This document shows, in pieces, positions 49,647 through 58,884 of a stretch of DNA of 64,000 bases. Below the pieces are notes generated by a model. The model made no database searches. It was not told the origin of the DNA and worked only from the letters and a program-made list of their open reading frames with translations. Location: contig NZ_JAGGMR010000001.1 in the NCBI RefSeq assembly GCF_017875645.1, positions 1,612,001 through 1,676,000 of the forward strand. Direction: 5' to 3'. The position numbers were made by a program, and so were the translations under genes. Numbering within the stretch: the first letter of the stretch is position 1; every line of letters starts with the position of its first letter. Source of the DNA: Nocardia goodfellowii (lineage in GTDB: Bacteria > Actinomycetota > Actinomycetes > Mycobacteriales > Mycobacteriaceae).

Positions 49647-50933
49647 TCAGTTGGTGTTGACGCGCAGGCCCGGGTTGTCGGAAAGCACCACGTCCAGCGG
49701 CTGCGCGAACAGCTGCGGCGTATTGCCGGTGAGCACGCCCAGGAACTCGGGGATGGCGCAGATCGGGTAATCGGCGACCGAGGACGCGCTGGAGATGCCG
49801 AGCGCCTGGCGGCCGGTCACGATCGGGCCGCCGCTGTCACCCGGCAGGGCGCAGATGTCGGCGGAGAAACTCTGGGTGAGTTGACGGTCGCCGACCTGCA
49901 CGGTCTGGTCGACGGCGTTGACCACGCCACAGCTGAAACCGGTGCGCGACCCGGACTTGCAGACCGGGGCGCCGACCACGGGGGTGGCCACGCCTTCGAT
50001 GACGATCGGCGCACCGTTCGTCTTGACGCCACTGTTGTTGAACCGGGCGCCGTCACCGTCGATCCGCACGATGGAGTAATCCTGGCTGCCGAGCACCGAC
50101 TTCTGGAAAGTGCCGAGCTGCGGGCCGATCTTGTCGCCGGCGACGAGTTCGTGCACGGCGGTCGGCTGATCGAGGGCGGGGTTGCAGTGTCCGGCGGTGA
50201 TGTTGACGGCCTTGCCGCCGAGGGTGCCGTTGAAGCCGAACGAGCAGCGCAGCGAGGCGCGGCCCGCGACCGAGGCGAAGCCGTCGCCGCCGGTCAGCGA
50301 GGAGCGGTTGATATCGCCCGCGATGGGGGCGGCCTCGGGCAGCTGCTCGGCGGCCACCGGCGGCGCCGTCACCAAGACCCGGGACGGGTCGATGAAGCTC
50401 GGCATCGGCAGGCCGGGCTGGTCGACCCGCACCGCGATGCTGTTGTTGACGGTGTCGATCGCGACGCCGCGGATCAGGGCGGCGACCGGCTCCGGCTGCT
50501 CGTCCAGCCAACGCTGGAACGCGGACTTCTCGCCGCGCAGCGCGTTCTCGCTCTTGGCGACCGTGCGGACCTCGAAGCCGGCGTCCTGGGCGGCCCGGCG
50601 GGCCGCTTCGGCATCGGGACCCTGAGTCAGCGCGACCACGCCCTGTCCGGCCTGATCGAGCCAGGAGCCGCCGTAGACCTCGGGGAACTGCCGCTGCGCG
50701 GTCGTCGCGAAGGCCGCCAGCTGCTGCGACAGATCGGCCCGGCGCAGGTACTCCTCGGGGGAGATCTTCAGGTCACGGGCGACCGCCGCGACCAGTTCCG
50801 CGGGCAGGGCGGGCGCCGGGGCCGGTTCGGGCTCCGCGTTCGCCACCGCCGCTGTGGGAGCGAACAGCAGAATCGCCGCCGAGGCGGCGATCGCGGATTT
50901 CGAACGGAACTTTCCCAGACGTGGCAGACGCAT
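49647..50933 (-). CDS. Secreted S1-family serine protease with propeptide (copy 1)
   Basis: The 428-residue protein has a signal peptide (ending AAVANA), an alpha-lytic-type pro-region (AELVAAVARDLKISPEEYLR), and a chymotrypsin-like domain. The catalytic triad is His in NITAGHCNP, Asp in GSQDYSIVRID and Ser in LPGDSGGPIV; paired cysteines surround them. It is exported and probably matures by removing its own propeptide. A related gene lies 76 bp upstream on the same strand. Confidence 0.88.
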   Translation of the reverse strand: MRLPRLGKFRSKSAIAASAAILLFAPTAAVANAEPEPAPAPALPAELVAAVARDLKISPEEYLRRADLSQQLAAFATTAQRQFPEVYGGSWLDQAGQGVVALTQGPDAEAARRAAQDAGFEVRTVAKSENALRGEKSAFQRWLDEQPEPVAALIRGVAIDTVNNSIAVRVDQPGLPMPSFIDPSRVLVTAPPVAAEQLPEAAPIAGDINRSSLTGGDGFASVAGRASLRCSFGFNGTLGGKAVNITAGHCNPALDQPTAVHELVAGDKIGPQLGTFQKSVLGSQDYSIVRIDGDGARFNNSGVKTNGAPIVIEGVATPVVGAPVCKSGSRTGFSCGVVNAVDQTVQVGDRQLTQSFSADICALPGDSGGPIVTGRQALGISSASSVADYPICAIPEFLGVLTGNTPQLFAQPLDVVLSDNPGLRVNTN

Positions 50934-51009
50934 GCCGAAACTATATGGGGTCCGGTCCGGTATCACTACTCCAAAGACGCTGTTTCGCCGAACTACCGAC
51001 CCGGGCGTG

Positions 51010-52374
51010 TCACCCGGCGATCGGACGGGTGCGGACGGTGATGCCGCTGCCGACACCGCCACCAGCGGAGGCCTCGATATCGGACAGGATCGCGCGGATC
51101 GGAATGCCCAGCGTGGCGGTGCCACCGAACGGGGCCAGCGCGGTGTTGGCCTCGGTGCAGTTCGGCGCGTCGGCGGCGTTGGAGCCACTGGTGATGCCGA
51201 TCGCCAGCGTGCCCGAGACGATCGCGCCGCCGCTGTCGCCGCCCAGGGTGCAGGCCGAGCTGGCGAAGCCGCGCACGATCCGGCTGACGCCGTCCGCGGT
51301 GTAGAGCTGGGTCTCGACCCGGTCGGCGACCACGAATCCACAAGTGAACGTAGAGGATTGGCCGGACTTGCAGACCGGGGCGCCGGTGATCGGCTCGGCG
51401 GTGCCGGTGATGTTCAGGGTGGTGCCGTTGGCGCCACGCACCGTCGGCTGGTCCATGCCCGCGCGGATCGCGCGATCGGTCAGCTGGATCACCGAGTAGT
51501 CCAGGCCGCTGTCGCCGCCCACCTTGGCCGCGACGAAGGTGCCGAGCTCGGGGCTGTTCGGGATGTCCTTGATGTTCGGGTAGTAGACGGTGGCCTTGTC
51601 GTCGGCCTTGTCGAGATTCGGGTTGCAGTGCCCGGCACTGATATTGAGCGCGTTACCGGCCGCGTCGGTGCTGTTGAAGCCGAACGAGCAGACGTCCACG
51701 CCCTCCAGCGAGGCATCGCTGAGCGCCTTGGGCGCGCTGATGTAGGTGTCGCCGCCCATCGGACGGCGTTCCACCGGACCGCCGCCGCCGGGCGAGAGGA
51801 TGACCTTCACGTTGGCGATCAACGTGGGCAGGTTCAGCGCGTGCCCGACGGTGGTGTTGGCGACGCTCAGCACCAGCTGGCTGTTCAGGAAGTCGATGGC
51901 GACGGAGTTGATCGCGTCGGACAGGCTCACCGGCAGCGTGGCGATCCACTGATTCACCTGTGTCAGCGAGGTTTCCAGTTTGGCCGCGGACACCGGGGCC
52001 AGGCGGGTCTGATAACCGGCGGCCGCGGCGATCTGCGCCGCGTCCGGGGACGTCACGGCCACAACGGGTTTGCCGTCGGCGCCGATCCACGCCCCGGCGT
52101 AGGTCTCGGGCTGGGCAGCCCGGAAATCGCGGGCGTACACACTGAGCTGCTGGGCCTTCGCGGCCCGCGACAGATATTCCGCCGGGGACATCTTCAGATC
52201 GCGCTCGATGGCCTGAGCGAGTTCGGCGGGCAAGTTTTCGACGGTCAACTGCGCGGGTTCCGACGGTTCCGCCGAAGCGGGCGTGGTGGCGAGGACAGGA
52301 GCGAGGAGAACGGTCGTGGCGAAGCCGATCGAGGCTGCCTTGACCGCGGCGCGACGCGCCACCAGCTTGCGCAT
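51010..52374 (-). CDS. Secreted S1-family serine protease with propeptide (copy 2)
   Basis: The 454-residue paralogue of the neighbouring protease has a signal peptide (ending TTPASA), a pro-region (AELAQAIERDLKMSPAEYLS), and the triad His in NISAGHCNPNL, Asp in GLDYSVIQL and Ser in LGGDSGGAIV. An extra Gly/Pro-rich linker (SPGGGGPVERRP) precedes the protease domain. The tandem layout indicates gene duplication followed by divergence. Confidence 0.88.
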   Translation of the reverse strand: MRKLVARRAAVKAASIGFATTVLLAPVLATTPASAEPSEPAQLTVENLPAELAQAIERDLKMSPAEYLSRAAKAQQLSVYARDFRAAQPETYAGAWIGADGKPVVAVTSPDAAQIAAAAGYQTRLAPVSAAKLETSLTQVNQWIATLPVSLSDAINSVAIDFLNSQLVLSVANTTVGHALNLPTLIANVKVILSPGGGGPVERRPMGGDTYISAPKALSDASLEGVDVCSFGFNSTDAAGNALNISAGHCNPNLDKADDKATVYYPNIKDIPNSPELGTFVAAKVGGDSGLDYSVIQLTDRAIRAGMDQPTVRGANGTTLNITGTAEPITGAPVCKSGQSSTFTCGFVVADRVETQLYTADGVSRIVRGFASSACTLGGDSGGAIVSGTLAIGITSGSNAADAPNCTEANTALAPFGGTATLGIPIRAILSDIEASAGGGVGSGITVRTRPIAG

Positions 52375-52501
52375 GAAGTCCCTTCGTAGGCACAGGAGTG
52401 CCAGCTACATCCGTGCACCAGATCCGTTGGCGCGCAGTCTTACCGATCAGCGCATCACTTTAGGGCACAAACCCGGGTTGGTCGCTACCGAATCGATCGA
52501 T

Positions 52502-53644
52502 TCAGTTCGGCGACGGTACCGGGGGGTGCGGGGGCGACCAAATGTTCTGCGGCCGGTCCCAATCGTCCCAGGGCACGTCCTCGTCGTCGTTGAAGGGGAA
52601 AGGACGCGTGGTCGTGGTCCGGCGCGTGGTCGTGGTCGTGGTGGTGGACTCGGTGGTGGTGGGTGGCGGCGGTGGCGTGGTCGTCGGCTCCGGGGTTTCC
52701 GTGCTGGTGATGGTGATCGGCGGCGCGACGGCCGGGGGCGTGGTGGCCGGCGGCGTAGTTGTCGGGGGCGGCGGCGTGACCGTCACGGTCACCGTCACCG
52801 GCTCGGACTTTCCGTCCCGCACTTCGGGAACTTCGGTAGCGGACGCGTCGCGGAACAGCACGGCGACGCCGATGCCACCGAGAATCAATCCGAGCAGCAC
52901 CGCGGCCGCGATCAGCAGCGGAATACGCCGGTCGCGCTGCTCGGCGGGCGTCTGGGGATCGGCTGTCGTGCCGGCGAGCGTTCCGGTGGCGGCCGGCGAC
53001 AGCGCGGCGATCGGCTCGACGGCGGGAGCGGCCGCGGAGTAGGCCTGTGCGCCCACCGCCGACGCGGGCACCTGCGGAATGATGTCGGTGACCACGGTCG
53101 AGTTCTCGGCATTGGTCGGATCCGGCGGCGTCGTCCCGGCCGGCGTCGCGAGCACCGCCGCCAGCGCGGCGCGGGCCGCGTCGTAGGCGAAGGATTTCCC
53201 CGGCTCGGCGGTGTCGGCCGGCGGCAGGTCCGCCTCGCTGACCAGCACCACCGACCGCAGGCCGAGATAGTCCAGGGCTTCCCGCAGCGCCTGCACGTCC
53301 TGGGTGAGCCAGTGCGCCGGATGGGTCGCGTAGAACTCGGCGGGACCGCTGAGATGTTCGGCGGTCAGGTTGATCAGGCAGAACAGGGCGGTCGCGACCA
53401 GATCCTCGGCCCGGTAGGCCTCGCCGTCGTCGACCGGAAGGCCGGCCGGATCACCGACCGAGGCGATGAATCCACTGATCGAATGCGAGTTCCCGGTCGG
53501 CGGCGGGCCACCGAGAACGGTGTCACCGTCCTCGGCCATGTGCAGGACCGACTCCCGGACGACGTACTGCAGGTCGCCGGCGTCGGTGGCGATCGCGGCG
53601 GTGCACTCGTCCTCGGCGATCCGCAGGCCCACGCCAGTGGCCAT
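52502..53644 (-). CDS. Membrane protein with Hsp70 N-lobe-like domain and Thr/Pro tail
   Basis: Residues 1 to about 170 follow the order of the first Hsp70 lobe: VGLRIAEDECTAAI in place of the nucleotide loop, ESVLHMAEDGDTVLGGPPP, and a later FYATHPAHWLTQDVQALREA / LRSVVLVSEAD pair that parallels DnaK's VTVPAYF..Q..A / [12 protein letters not shown] linker, one transmembrane helix (IPLLIAAAVLLGLILGGIGV) and an outer Thr/Pro-rich tail follow. GAGGAATTGGG precedes ATG 53644. It is 40 bp downstream of the iniR-like gene and probably cotranscribed. No ATPase residues are retained. Confidence 0.7.
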   Translation of the reverse strand: MATGVGLRIAEDECTAAIATDAGDLQYVVRESVLHMAEDGDTVLGGPPPTGNSHSISGFIASVGDPAGLPVDDGEAYRAEDLVATALFCLINLTAEHLSGPAEFYATHPAHWLTQDVQALREALDYLGLRSVVLVSEADLPPADTAEPGKSFAYDAARAALAAVLATPAGTTPPDPTNAENSTVVTDIIPQVPASAVGAQAYSAAAPAVEPIAALSPAATGTLAGTTADPQTPAEQRDRRIPLLIAAAVLLGLILGGIGVAVLFRDASATEVPEVRDGKSEPVTVTVTVTPPPPTTTPPATTPPAVAPPITITSTETPEPTTTPPPPPTTTESTTTTTTTRRTTTTRPFPFNDDEDVPWDDWDRPQNIWSPPHPPVPSPN

Positions 53645-53684
53645 CCCAATTCCTCGCTTCGCTCTGGATCGACCCGCGCGATGA

Positions 53685-56237
53685 CTACACGGGTAGCGAG
53701 CCCTGCTGGTGAGCTGCACACCCCATGGCGCGGAGCATCGACAATAACTCCGACCGCGATGTCGCACCGATCCGGCGTCGGATCCGGGCGACATGATGCT
53801 CCACGGTTTTCGCGGAAATGTATAGCCGTGCGCCGATCTCCCGGTAGGTGAGGCCGAGCAGGACCAGCTCGGCGACCTCGCGTTCGCGTTCGCTCAGGAC
53901 CGCTTCCGCGTCGGCGGCGGGCGCGGTCCGGTCCCGGCCGGGATCGGCGAGCACCGGATGCTGCTGCGGGCGCAACTGGGAGCGGGCCGCGCGAGCGAGT
54001 TCGCCGAGAGCGGCGGCGGTGACGGCATCGGCCGCGGCGGCGGTAGCGGAGGCGGCGGCGAGTTGCGCGGCCTCCCGGGCGAGGCCGAAGTCGCGCAGCC
54101 CGGCCACCGCGGCCTCGACCCGGGTGGCCACGATCTGCTTGCGCAGCACCGAGATCCAGGTGCGGGCGGCGAGGGCGAGCGCGGCCGCGTGCCGATCACC
54201 CGCGGTGGCGGCGACGTCGAGCGGGCGGGTCGCGGCGAGCAGCCGCTCCGGGTTGTGCGCCGCGATCGCCGCCTGCACGGCGTACCAGTGGAAGATGTTG
54301 GCCCAGGCGGGTGGCTGGTGCACCCGGCGCAGCAGGGCGTGCGCGGACTCGACCAGCGGGGCGATGCGCCGTTCCTCGTGCAACAGCATGCCCGCGGTCC
54401 ACAGTTCACCGATCGGCAGCATGGTGAGCAGGTCGGCGTCGACGGCGTCGAACAGCGGGCAGGCCGCCTGCCAGGCCTGGGTGAGCGCCCGGTGGTCGCC
54501 GGCCCGGCGGGCCAGTCCGACCACGACACCGTGGGCGAGTAGCCGGTCGCGGATGTCGAGCTGGTCCCAGTTGAGCGTGGCCGTGATCGCCGCGGCGCCC
54601 TGTTCGTCGCCGTCGAACAGGGCCGTCCAGGCCGCGAGCACCTGGAGCTGATGGCAGCGCAGGCCACCCGTGGTCGCGCGTTGCAGGGCGTCGGCCGCAC
54701 GCTGTGGCGCGCCGGTACTCAGACAGAGCAGCGCCGCGATGGACACCGCGGTGCACGGCAGGAAGACATCCGCGCCCGGCCCGCTGTCGGCGGCCTGCAC
54801 GAGCGCGGCAATGGCCGCGGCGATGTGGGTTTCGGTATCGGTCTCGGCGAGTGTGTCGGCTAGGGCGACGGCGATCAGTCGCGCCTGGGCGCTGGCTTCG
54901 GTCGGGGGCCAGTGCGGGGCCGATTCCGCCAGGTTCGTCGCCGCGGCGGTATCGCCCGCGAGGTAGTGCACGGTCGCGCCGATCGCCCAGTCCGCGCCGG
55001 TGCGCTCCCGGCCGAGCCAGGTGTAGAGCTGGGCGGCGCGGCCGACGAGCCCGCGCCGGGTCAGTACGGCGGCGCAGATGCGCACGGCATCGGCGAGATC
55101 GGGTCCGGTGCTGCCGGAACGGTCGAGCAAGGGTTCGGCCAGGCGCATCGCGGTCTCGCCGTCGCCGGTCTGCGCGGCGGCTTCGGCCCAGCGCAACGCC
55201 ATTCGATCGGGGTCGGCGCCGGCTGCCGCGGCCGCGGCGTAATACCGCACTGCCTCCCGGCCGGCGTGTTCCGCGGCGGTACAGAGGAATTCGGCCAACT
55301 GCCGGTCCCGGACGCCGGATTCGGCGAGCAGGAGCGCGGTGTGATCGCGTAGTAGCCCGGCTTCCAGGCGCGCGGTGAACAGGCGCCGCTGTACGGCGAG
55401 ATAGCGATGGTCACCGAGCAGCGTGCGCAGCGGCGCGATCGCCGGGGCCAGCAGGAGGTCGGCGTCGGTGACCAGGGCGGTGGCCCGGGCCCGGTCGATC
55501 AGGGCCTGCGCGGCCGCGGACTCCACGCCGAGCACCGCGGTGAGTTCGCTGGAATCCAGGCCGGTGCCGGTGGTCGCGACGGCCAAAGTCTCCAGCAGGT
55601 CGGGGGCGAGATCATCGAGCAGGGCGCGCGCCCAATGGGTGACGGCCCCTTCCACCGCGGGGATGCTCGCGTCGAGCCGGGCCGAACAGGCGGCGGCCAG
55701 CGCGGTGACCACGCCGCCCCGGATACCGCCGGTCTGCTGATGGATGTGCTGGGCCACGTGCAGCGGCACCGTCATGCCGAGTTCCCGGGCGAAGGGGCCG
55801 ATATCGGCGACGCCCAGCGGTCGCAGGTCGAGCACCCGGCCGCGCCGCGACACCGCGTCGGTCAGCGCGCGCAGGTTCGGGTCGTGCGGGCGCGGCTGGA
55901 TCGCGACGACGATTGTGGTGCGGCCGGTTTCGATCAGACCGCACAGCGCGCGCAGCTCCTCGGGGCCGAGCGTGTGCGCGTTGTCGATGAGCAACGCGGG
56001 TCGTGACCCGGCCGGATCGGATTCCGGGCACGGATGGCAAACGGTGTCGCACAGTGCGATTCCCTGCTCGTGCAGGCGGGCCCGGATCGCCGCGAGCAAG
56101 GTGGATTTGCCGGTGCCGGAGCGGCCGCGGACGAGATAGACGGCCGGGGCGTGCGTGTTGCGGCGCGCCGCGGCGGAATCCAGCTCGCGGAAGATGTCTC
56201 GCGCACACGGCATCGTGTCGAAGGCGATGTCAGGCAC
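53685..56237 (-). CDS. iniR: IniR-like LuxR-family regulator with ATPase domain
   Basis: The 850-residue protein has an N-terminal P-loop ATPase (VYLVRGRSGTGKSTLLAAI; Walker B-like PALLIDNAH), a long helical-repeat middle and a C-terminal LuxR HTH (LSEREREVAELVLLGLTYRE; ISAKTVEHHVARIRRRI). Size and layout match mycobacterial IniR (Rv0339c), the activator of the isoniazid-induced iniBAC operon. In this window it neighbours an Hsp70-derived membrane gene instead of iniA/iniC dynamins. It starts at GTG 56237 after CGGAGA. Confidence 0.78.
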   Translation of the reverse strand: MPDIAFDTMPCARDIFRELDSAAARRNTHAPAVYLVRGRSGTGKSTLLAAIRARLHEQGIALCDTVCHPCPESDPAGSRPALLIDNAHTLGPEELRALCGLIETGRTTIVVAIQPRPHDPNLRALTDAVSRRGRVLDLRPLGVADIGPFARELGMTVPLHVAQHIHQQTGGIRGGVVTALAAACSARLDASIPAVEGAVTHWARALLDDLAPDLLETLAVATTGTGLDSSELTAVLGVESAAAQALIDRARATALVTDADLLLAPAIAPLRTLLGDHRYLAVQRRLFTARLEAGLLRDHTALLLAESGVRDRQLAEFLCTAAEHAGREAVRYYAAAAAAGADPDRMALRWAEAAAQTGDGETAMRLAEPLLDRSGSTGPDLADAVRICAAVLTRRGLVGRAAQLYTWLGRERTGADWAIGATVHYLAGDTAAATNLAESAPHWPPTEASAQARLIAVALADTLAETDTETHIAAAIAALVQAADSGPGADVFLPCTAVSIAALLCLSTGAPQRAADALQRATTGGLRCHQLQVLAAWTALFDGDEQGAAAITATLNWDQLDIRDRLLAHGVVVGLARRAGDHRALTQAWQAACPLFDAVDADLLTMLPIGELWTAGMLLHEERRIAPLVESAHALLRRVHQPPAWANIFHWYAVQAAIAAHNPERLLAATRPLDVAATAGDRHAAALALAARTWISVLRKQIVATRVEAAVAGLRDFGLAREAAQLAAASATAAAADAVTAAALGELARAARSQLRPQQHPVLADPGRDRTAPAADAEAVLSEREREVAELVLLGLTYREIGARLYISAKTVEHHVARIRRRIGATSRSELLSMLRAMGCAAHQQGSLPV

Positions 56238-56768
56238 GGGAATCTCCGATCATGTTTGCCAGCGCATAGCTTACCGGCCCGTGATCGACTGTCCCATCGG
56301 TTACGCAGTGACGCAACATATCCGGGCCGAATAGTGGCCTCGCCATCGAACAGTACCGTGCCCCCGTATCGCCGAAAATCCGCCGGGTAGTCCCTGTGAT
56401 CGAATTCGACGCTGCGACAGTATCGCCGGTGGTCGGACGCTGTGTCATGGGTGAACCTCGTTCGAAACCGGATGCCCCGGCAATGCTGGTCTCGACATTC
56501 CGCTGCCGCGGAATCGGGGGCCGGAATGACCCACCCGCTATGTCGGTTGCTGGCAAACCGCCGTTACCGCGAAACGCCGATGCATTGTCCTCGATGATTC
56601 GATATTCGGCGCCGTCGAACCATTCCGGACAAAAAATACCGCGCGGCGTGATTCGCCGACCCGGCGAAGGCCGGGATCCAGGCCTAAAGCATGCGGATAG
56701 TCGTCACCCGCTTGGATCCCGACCTTCGCCGGGACGGCGAGATACCGCCCGGGCCAAGGGGATTCAGG
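56238..56768. other. Non-coding 531-bp stretch with REP-like repeat
   Basis: No convincing gene is found. It carries the iniR promoter region at its left and the REP-like element 56660-56733 near the flavohaemoglobin 3' end. Confidence 0.4.
56660..56733. repeat. REP/MITE-like inverted repeat
   Basis: The 21-bp arms at 56660-56680 (starting CCCGGCGAAGGCCGGGATC) and 56713-56733 match as inverted repeats with one mismatch, separated by 32 bp. The arm sequence is of a kind often dispersed between genes in high-GC bacteria. It ends 36 bp from the flavohaemoglobin stop and may stop transcription. Confidence 0.65.
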
Positions 56769-57938
56769 TCAGTACAGAGGGTCGTGCCGGATGTTCTTGG
56801 TTTGCGTACCCGCTGCCATCAGGCGGAACTTGGTGGTTTGCACCATCGACGGAGAACCGGCGATTTGCACATCACGGTCCGCCCACGGGCCGAAGCTGGC
56901 GACCACCTTGCCGATCTGGCCGGTCATCTGCGGCTCGAGGCCGGGCAGCGGCGGCTCGTGTTCGCTGGAATCGAGGTGCCACCACGGGTTTTCGTCGTGC
57001 TCCGCGACCGGCGTGACGGTGAGCCACTTGTTGGTGGCGGCGAGCTTGCTCAGCGTCCGCAGGTCGTAGAGGTCGCAGGGGTGATGTCCGCCGACGAACA
57101 GGTGCACTTTCGGGTTGGTCCGGCGCTGTGCCATCTGCAGCAATTGGGCGCGCAGGGGCGCGATTCCGGTGCCGCAGCCGATCATCAGCATCTTGCGCTT
57201 GGTGTTGCGGGGTATGCCGAGCCCGCCGAGGGGTGAGCCGAGCAGCCATTGGTCTCCGACGTTCGTCTGGTTGACCATGGCCGGGCTCACCCACCCGCCG
57301 AGTACGCCGCGGATGTGGAATTCGATCTCGCCGTTGGCATTCGCGGGGACCGACGGCGAAAGGTAGCGCCACATCCGCGGCCGCGCCGGGACCTGCACGC
57401 TGACGTACTGCCCGGCGGCGTATTGAATCGGCTGGTCCAGCCGCAGCCGCACCACGGCCAGGTTGCGCAGCACCATGCGCCGCTCCAGCACCGTGCCGGT
57501 CCACACCGGTGGCGTGGATTCCTTTGCGGCGGCGCCGATCATGGTGTCGGTGATCAGCGTCAGGCCTTCGTCCCAGGCCCGGTCCACCTCGTCGGTCCAC
57601 ATCTCGTTGCCGGCGAAGCGACTCATCGCGGTTTTCAGCGCGTGCGCCACGGCCTGGTAGTGCTCGCTCTGCACACCGTATTTGCGGTGATCGCGGCCGA
57701 GTTGGGCGAGGAAGGGCAGGAGTTTGTTCGGTTCCTCGAGCCGGTCCAGCGCGTAGGAGATTGCCCGGACCAGGCGGTCGCGCTGGGAATCCATTGCGGC
57801 GGGGAAGAAATCGCGGCTCTGGGGGTACTCGGTGAACAAGATCGAATAAAAGGACCGGGCCAGCTTCTCGGGGCCGCTTTCCTCCGCAGCAACCGCCTTG
57901 AACGTGGTTCTGATCAAAGCGACAGTCCGCGAATCCAT
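56769..57938 (-). CDS. Type II flavohaemoglobin-like protein
   Basis: The 389-residue protein joins a globin domain (LARSFYSILFTEYPQSRDFF; LAQLGRDHRKYGV, with the proximal histidine region in SEHYQAVAHAL) to a FAD/NAD reductase domain (MWRYLSPSVP; MLMIGCGTGIAPLRAQ; ending NIRHDPLY). It closely resembles M. tuberculosis Rv0385, a type II flavohaemoglobin proposed to oxidise D-lactate rather than detoxify NO. A GTG at 57947 is an alternative start. Confidence 0.87.
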   Translation of the reverse strand: MDSRTVALIRTTFKAVAAEESGPEKLARSFYSILFTEYPQSRDFFPAAMDSQRDRLVRAISYALDRLEEPNKLLPFLAQLGRDHRKYGVQSEHYQAVAHALKTAMSRFAGNEMWTDEVDRAWDEGLTLITDTMIGAAAKESTPPVWTGTVLERRMVLRNLAVVRLRLDQPIQYAAGQYVSVQVPARPRMWRYLSPSVPANANGEIEFHIRGVLGGWVSPAMVNQTNVGDQWLLGSPLGGLGIPRNTKRKMLMIGCGTGIAPLRAQLLQMAQRRTNPKVHLFVGGHHPCDLYDLRTLSKLAATNKWLTVTPVAEHDENPWWHLDSSEHEPPLPGLEPQMTGQIGKVVASFGPWADRDVQIAGSPSMVQTTKFRLMAAGTQTKNIRHDPLY

Positions 57939-58118
57939 GTGCGTCACAACCCCATTCCGTGCTCGAACACAGCCCGCGCCAGCGAGTGAAAGTCGTATGG
58001 GTCACTCGACAGCAGCCGATGATTGGAGTCTAGGGGAGGTTTGCCAGCTACGGAATCGTTCGTCTAAACATCACGCGTGTAATTCGGTCAAAACGAGGAT
58101 GCATAATGTGAAAACCAT

Positions 58119-58138
58119 TGAATACCAACTGGTATTCA
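58119..58138. promoter_or_regulatory. Perfect palindrome upstream of flavohaemoglobin gene
   Basis: TGAATACCA and TGGTATTCA are exact inverted 9-bp arms separated by AC. The site is about 180 bp before the flavohaemoglobin start. I cannot assign it to a known NO- or redox-responsive regulator. Confidence 0.5.
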
Positions 58139-58403
58139 GCATTTGTGCCCTGAATCCGCCAGTTTCTCCTTGAATATGCACGACCCGAAATGCATGTTTC
58201 GCCCGGTTGCGCCCGCTGGGGCGACCAGGTGGCAACTGTGTGCAGATCGCCAGTTACCTTGACCCGCAACCACTCCGCATCCCATGACCTGGGCGGGGAG
58301 CGAATTCACCGGACGATCCCATAACCATGGCTCGCCAGCTAACTGCACCGGTTGCCAGCAAATCGGGCGTACGGTCGGCAACTATCGACCGGCAACACAA
58401 AAC

Positions 58404-58449
58404 GGCCCCGGGAGCAGGCCCGCGCTTCGGCGGACCCGGCCCCGGGGCC
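58404..58449. terminator. Terminator of dnaK-grpE-dnaJ-hspR operon
   Basis: GGCCCCGGG at 58404-58412 pairs with CCCGGGGCC at 58441-58449, with further pairing inside. On the minus strand TTTTG follows. It lies 21 bp after the hspR stop. Confidence 0.7.
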
Positions 58450-58470
58450 GGTGCTGTTGCTGACCAGCTG

Positions 58471-58884
58471 CTAGCGCTGGTGTCGCGGCTTCCAGACCAC
58501 CAGCGCCGTACTGCGTTGCGGTGGCGCGAAATCGGGCCGATAACCCGCCCGCGTCCGCTCCAGCTCGGCGGACAACTCCGCCACCCGCTGTTGCAGTTCC
58601 TCGACCTGGTTGGTCAATTCGATGATCCGCTTGATCCCGGCCAGGTTGACGCCCTCGTCCTGGGACAGCCGCTGCACCTCGCGCAGCAGCTCGACGTCCC
58701 GGGACGAGTAGCGCCGGCCGCCACCTGAAGTGCGTTGCGGCGTCACCAGGCCCAGACGGTCATACGTGCGCAGTGTCTGCGCGTGCATGCCCGCCAACTG
58801 GGCCGCCACCGAGATCATGAAGAACTCGGTCCGTGACGACGCCCCCGACCCCGAGCCGGGCGCCTTCCTCGGATCGTTGGACAT
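58471..58884 (-). CDS. hspR: Heat-shock repressor HspR (MerR family)
   Basis: The 137-residue repressor has a MerR-type HTH (FMISVAAQLAGMHAQTLRTY; RLGLVTPQRTSGGGRRYSS) and a coiled-coil dimer helix (LTNQVEELQQRVAELSAELE). In actinobacteria HspR with DnaK as corepressor binds HAIR sites to silence the dnaK operon; a HAIR site is present upstream at 62830-62850. The ATG at 58884 overlaps the dnaJ TAA by one base (TAATG), so it is translated with dnaJ. Confidence 0.94.
   Translation of the reverse strand: MSNDPRKAPGSGSGASSRTEFFMISVAAQLAGMHAQTLRTYDRLGLVTPQRTSGGGRRYSSRDVELLREVQRLSQDEGVNLAGIKRIIELTNQVEELQQRVAELSAELERTRAGYRPDFAPPQRSTALVVWKPRHQR

Larger units (their letters stand above)
57939..58470. 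other. Non-coding 532-bp region upstream of flavohaemoglobin
   Basis: No gene is apparent. It contains the palindrome at 58119-58138, two ATGCAT elements near 58100 and 58190, and the terminator of the chaperone operon at its right end. AT content is higher than in the surrounding genes, as expected for a regulated promoter. Confidence 0.45.
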
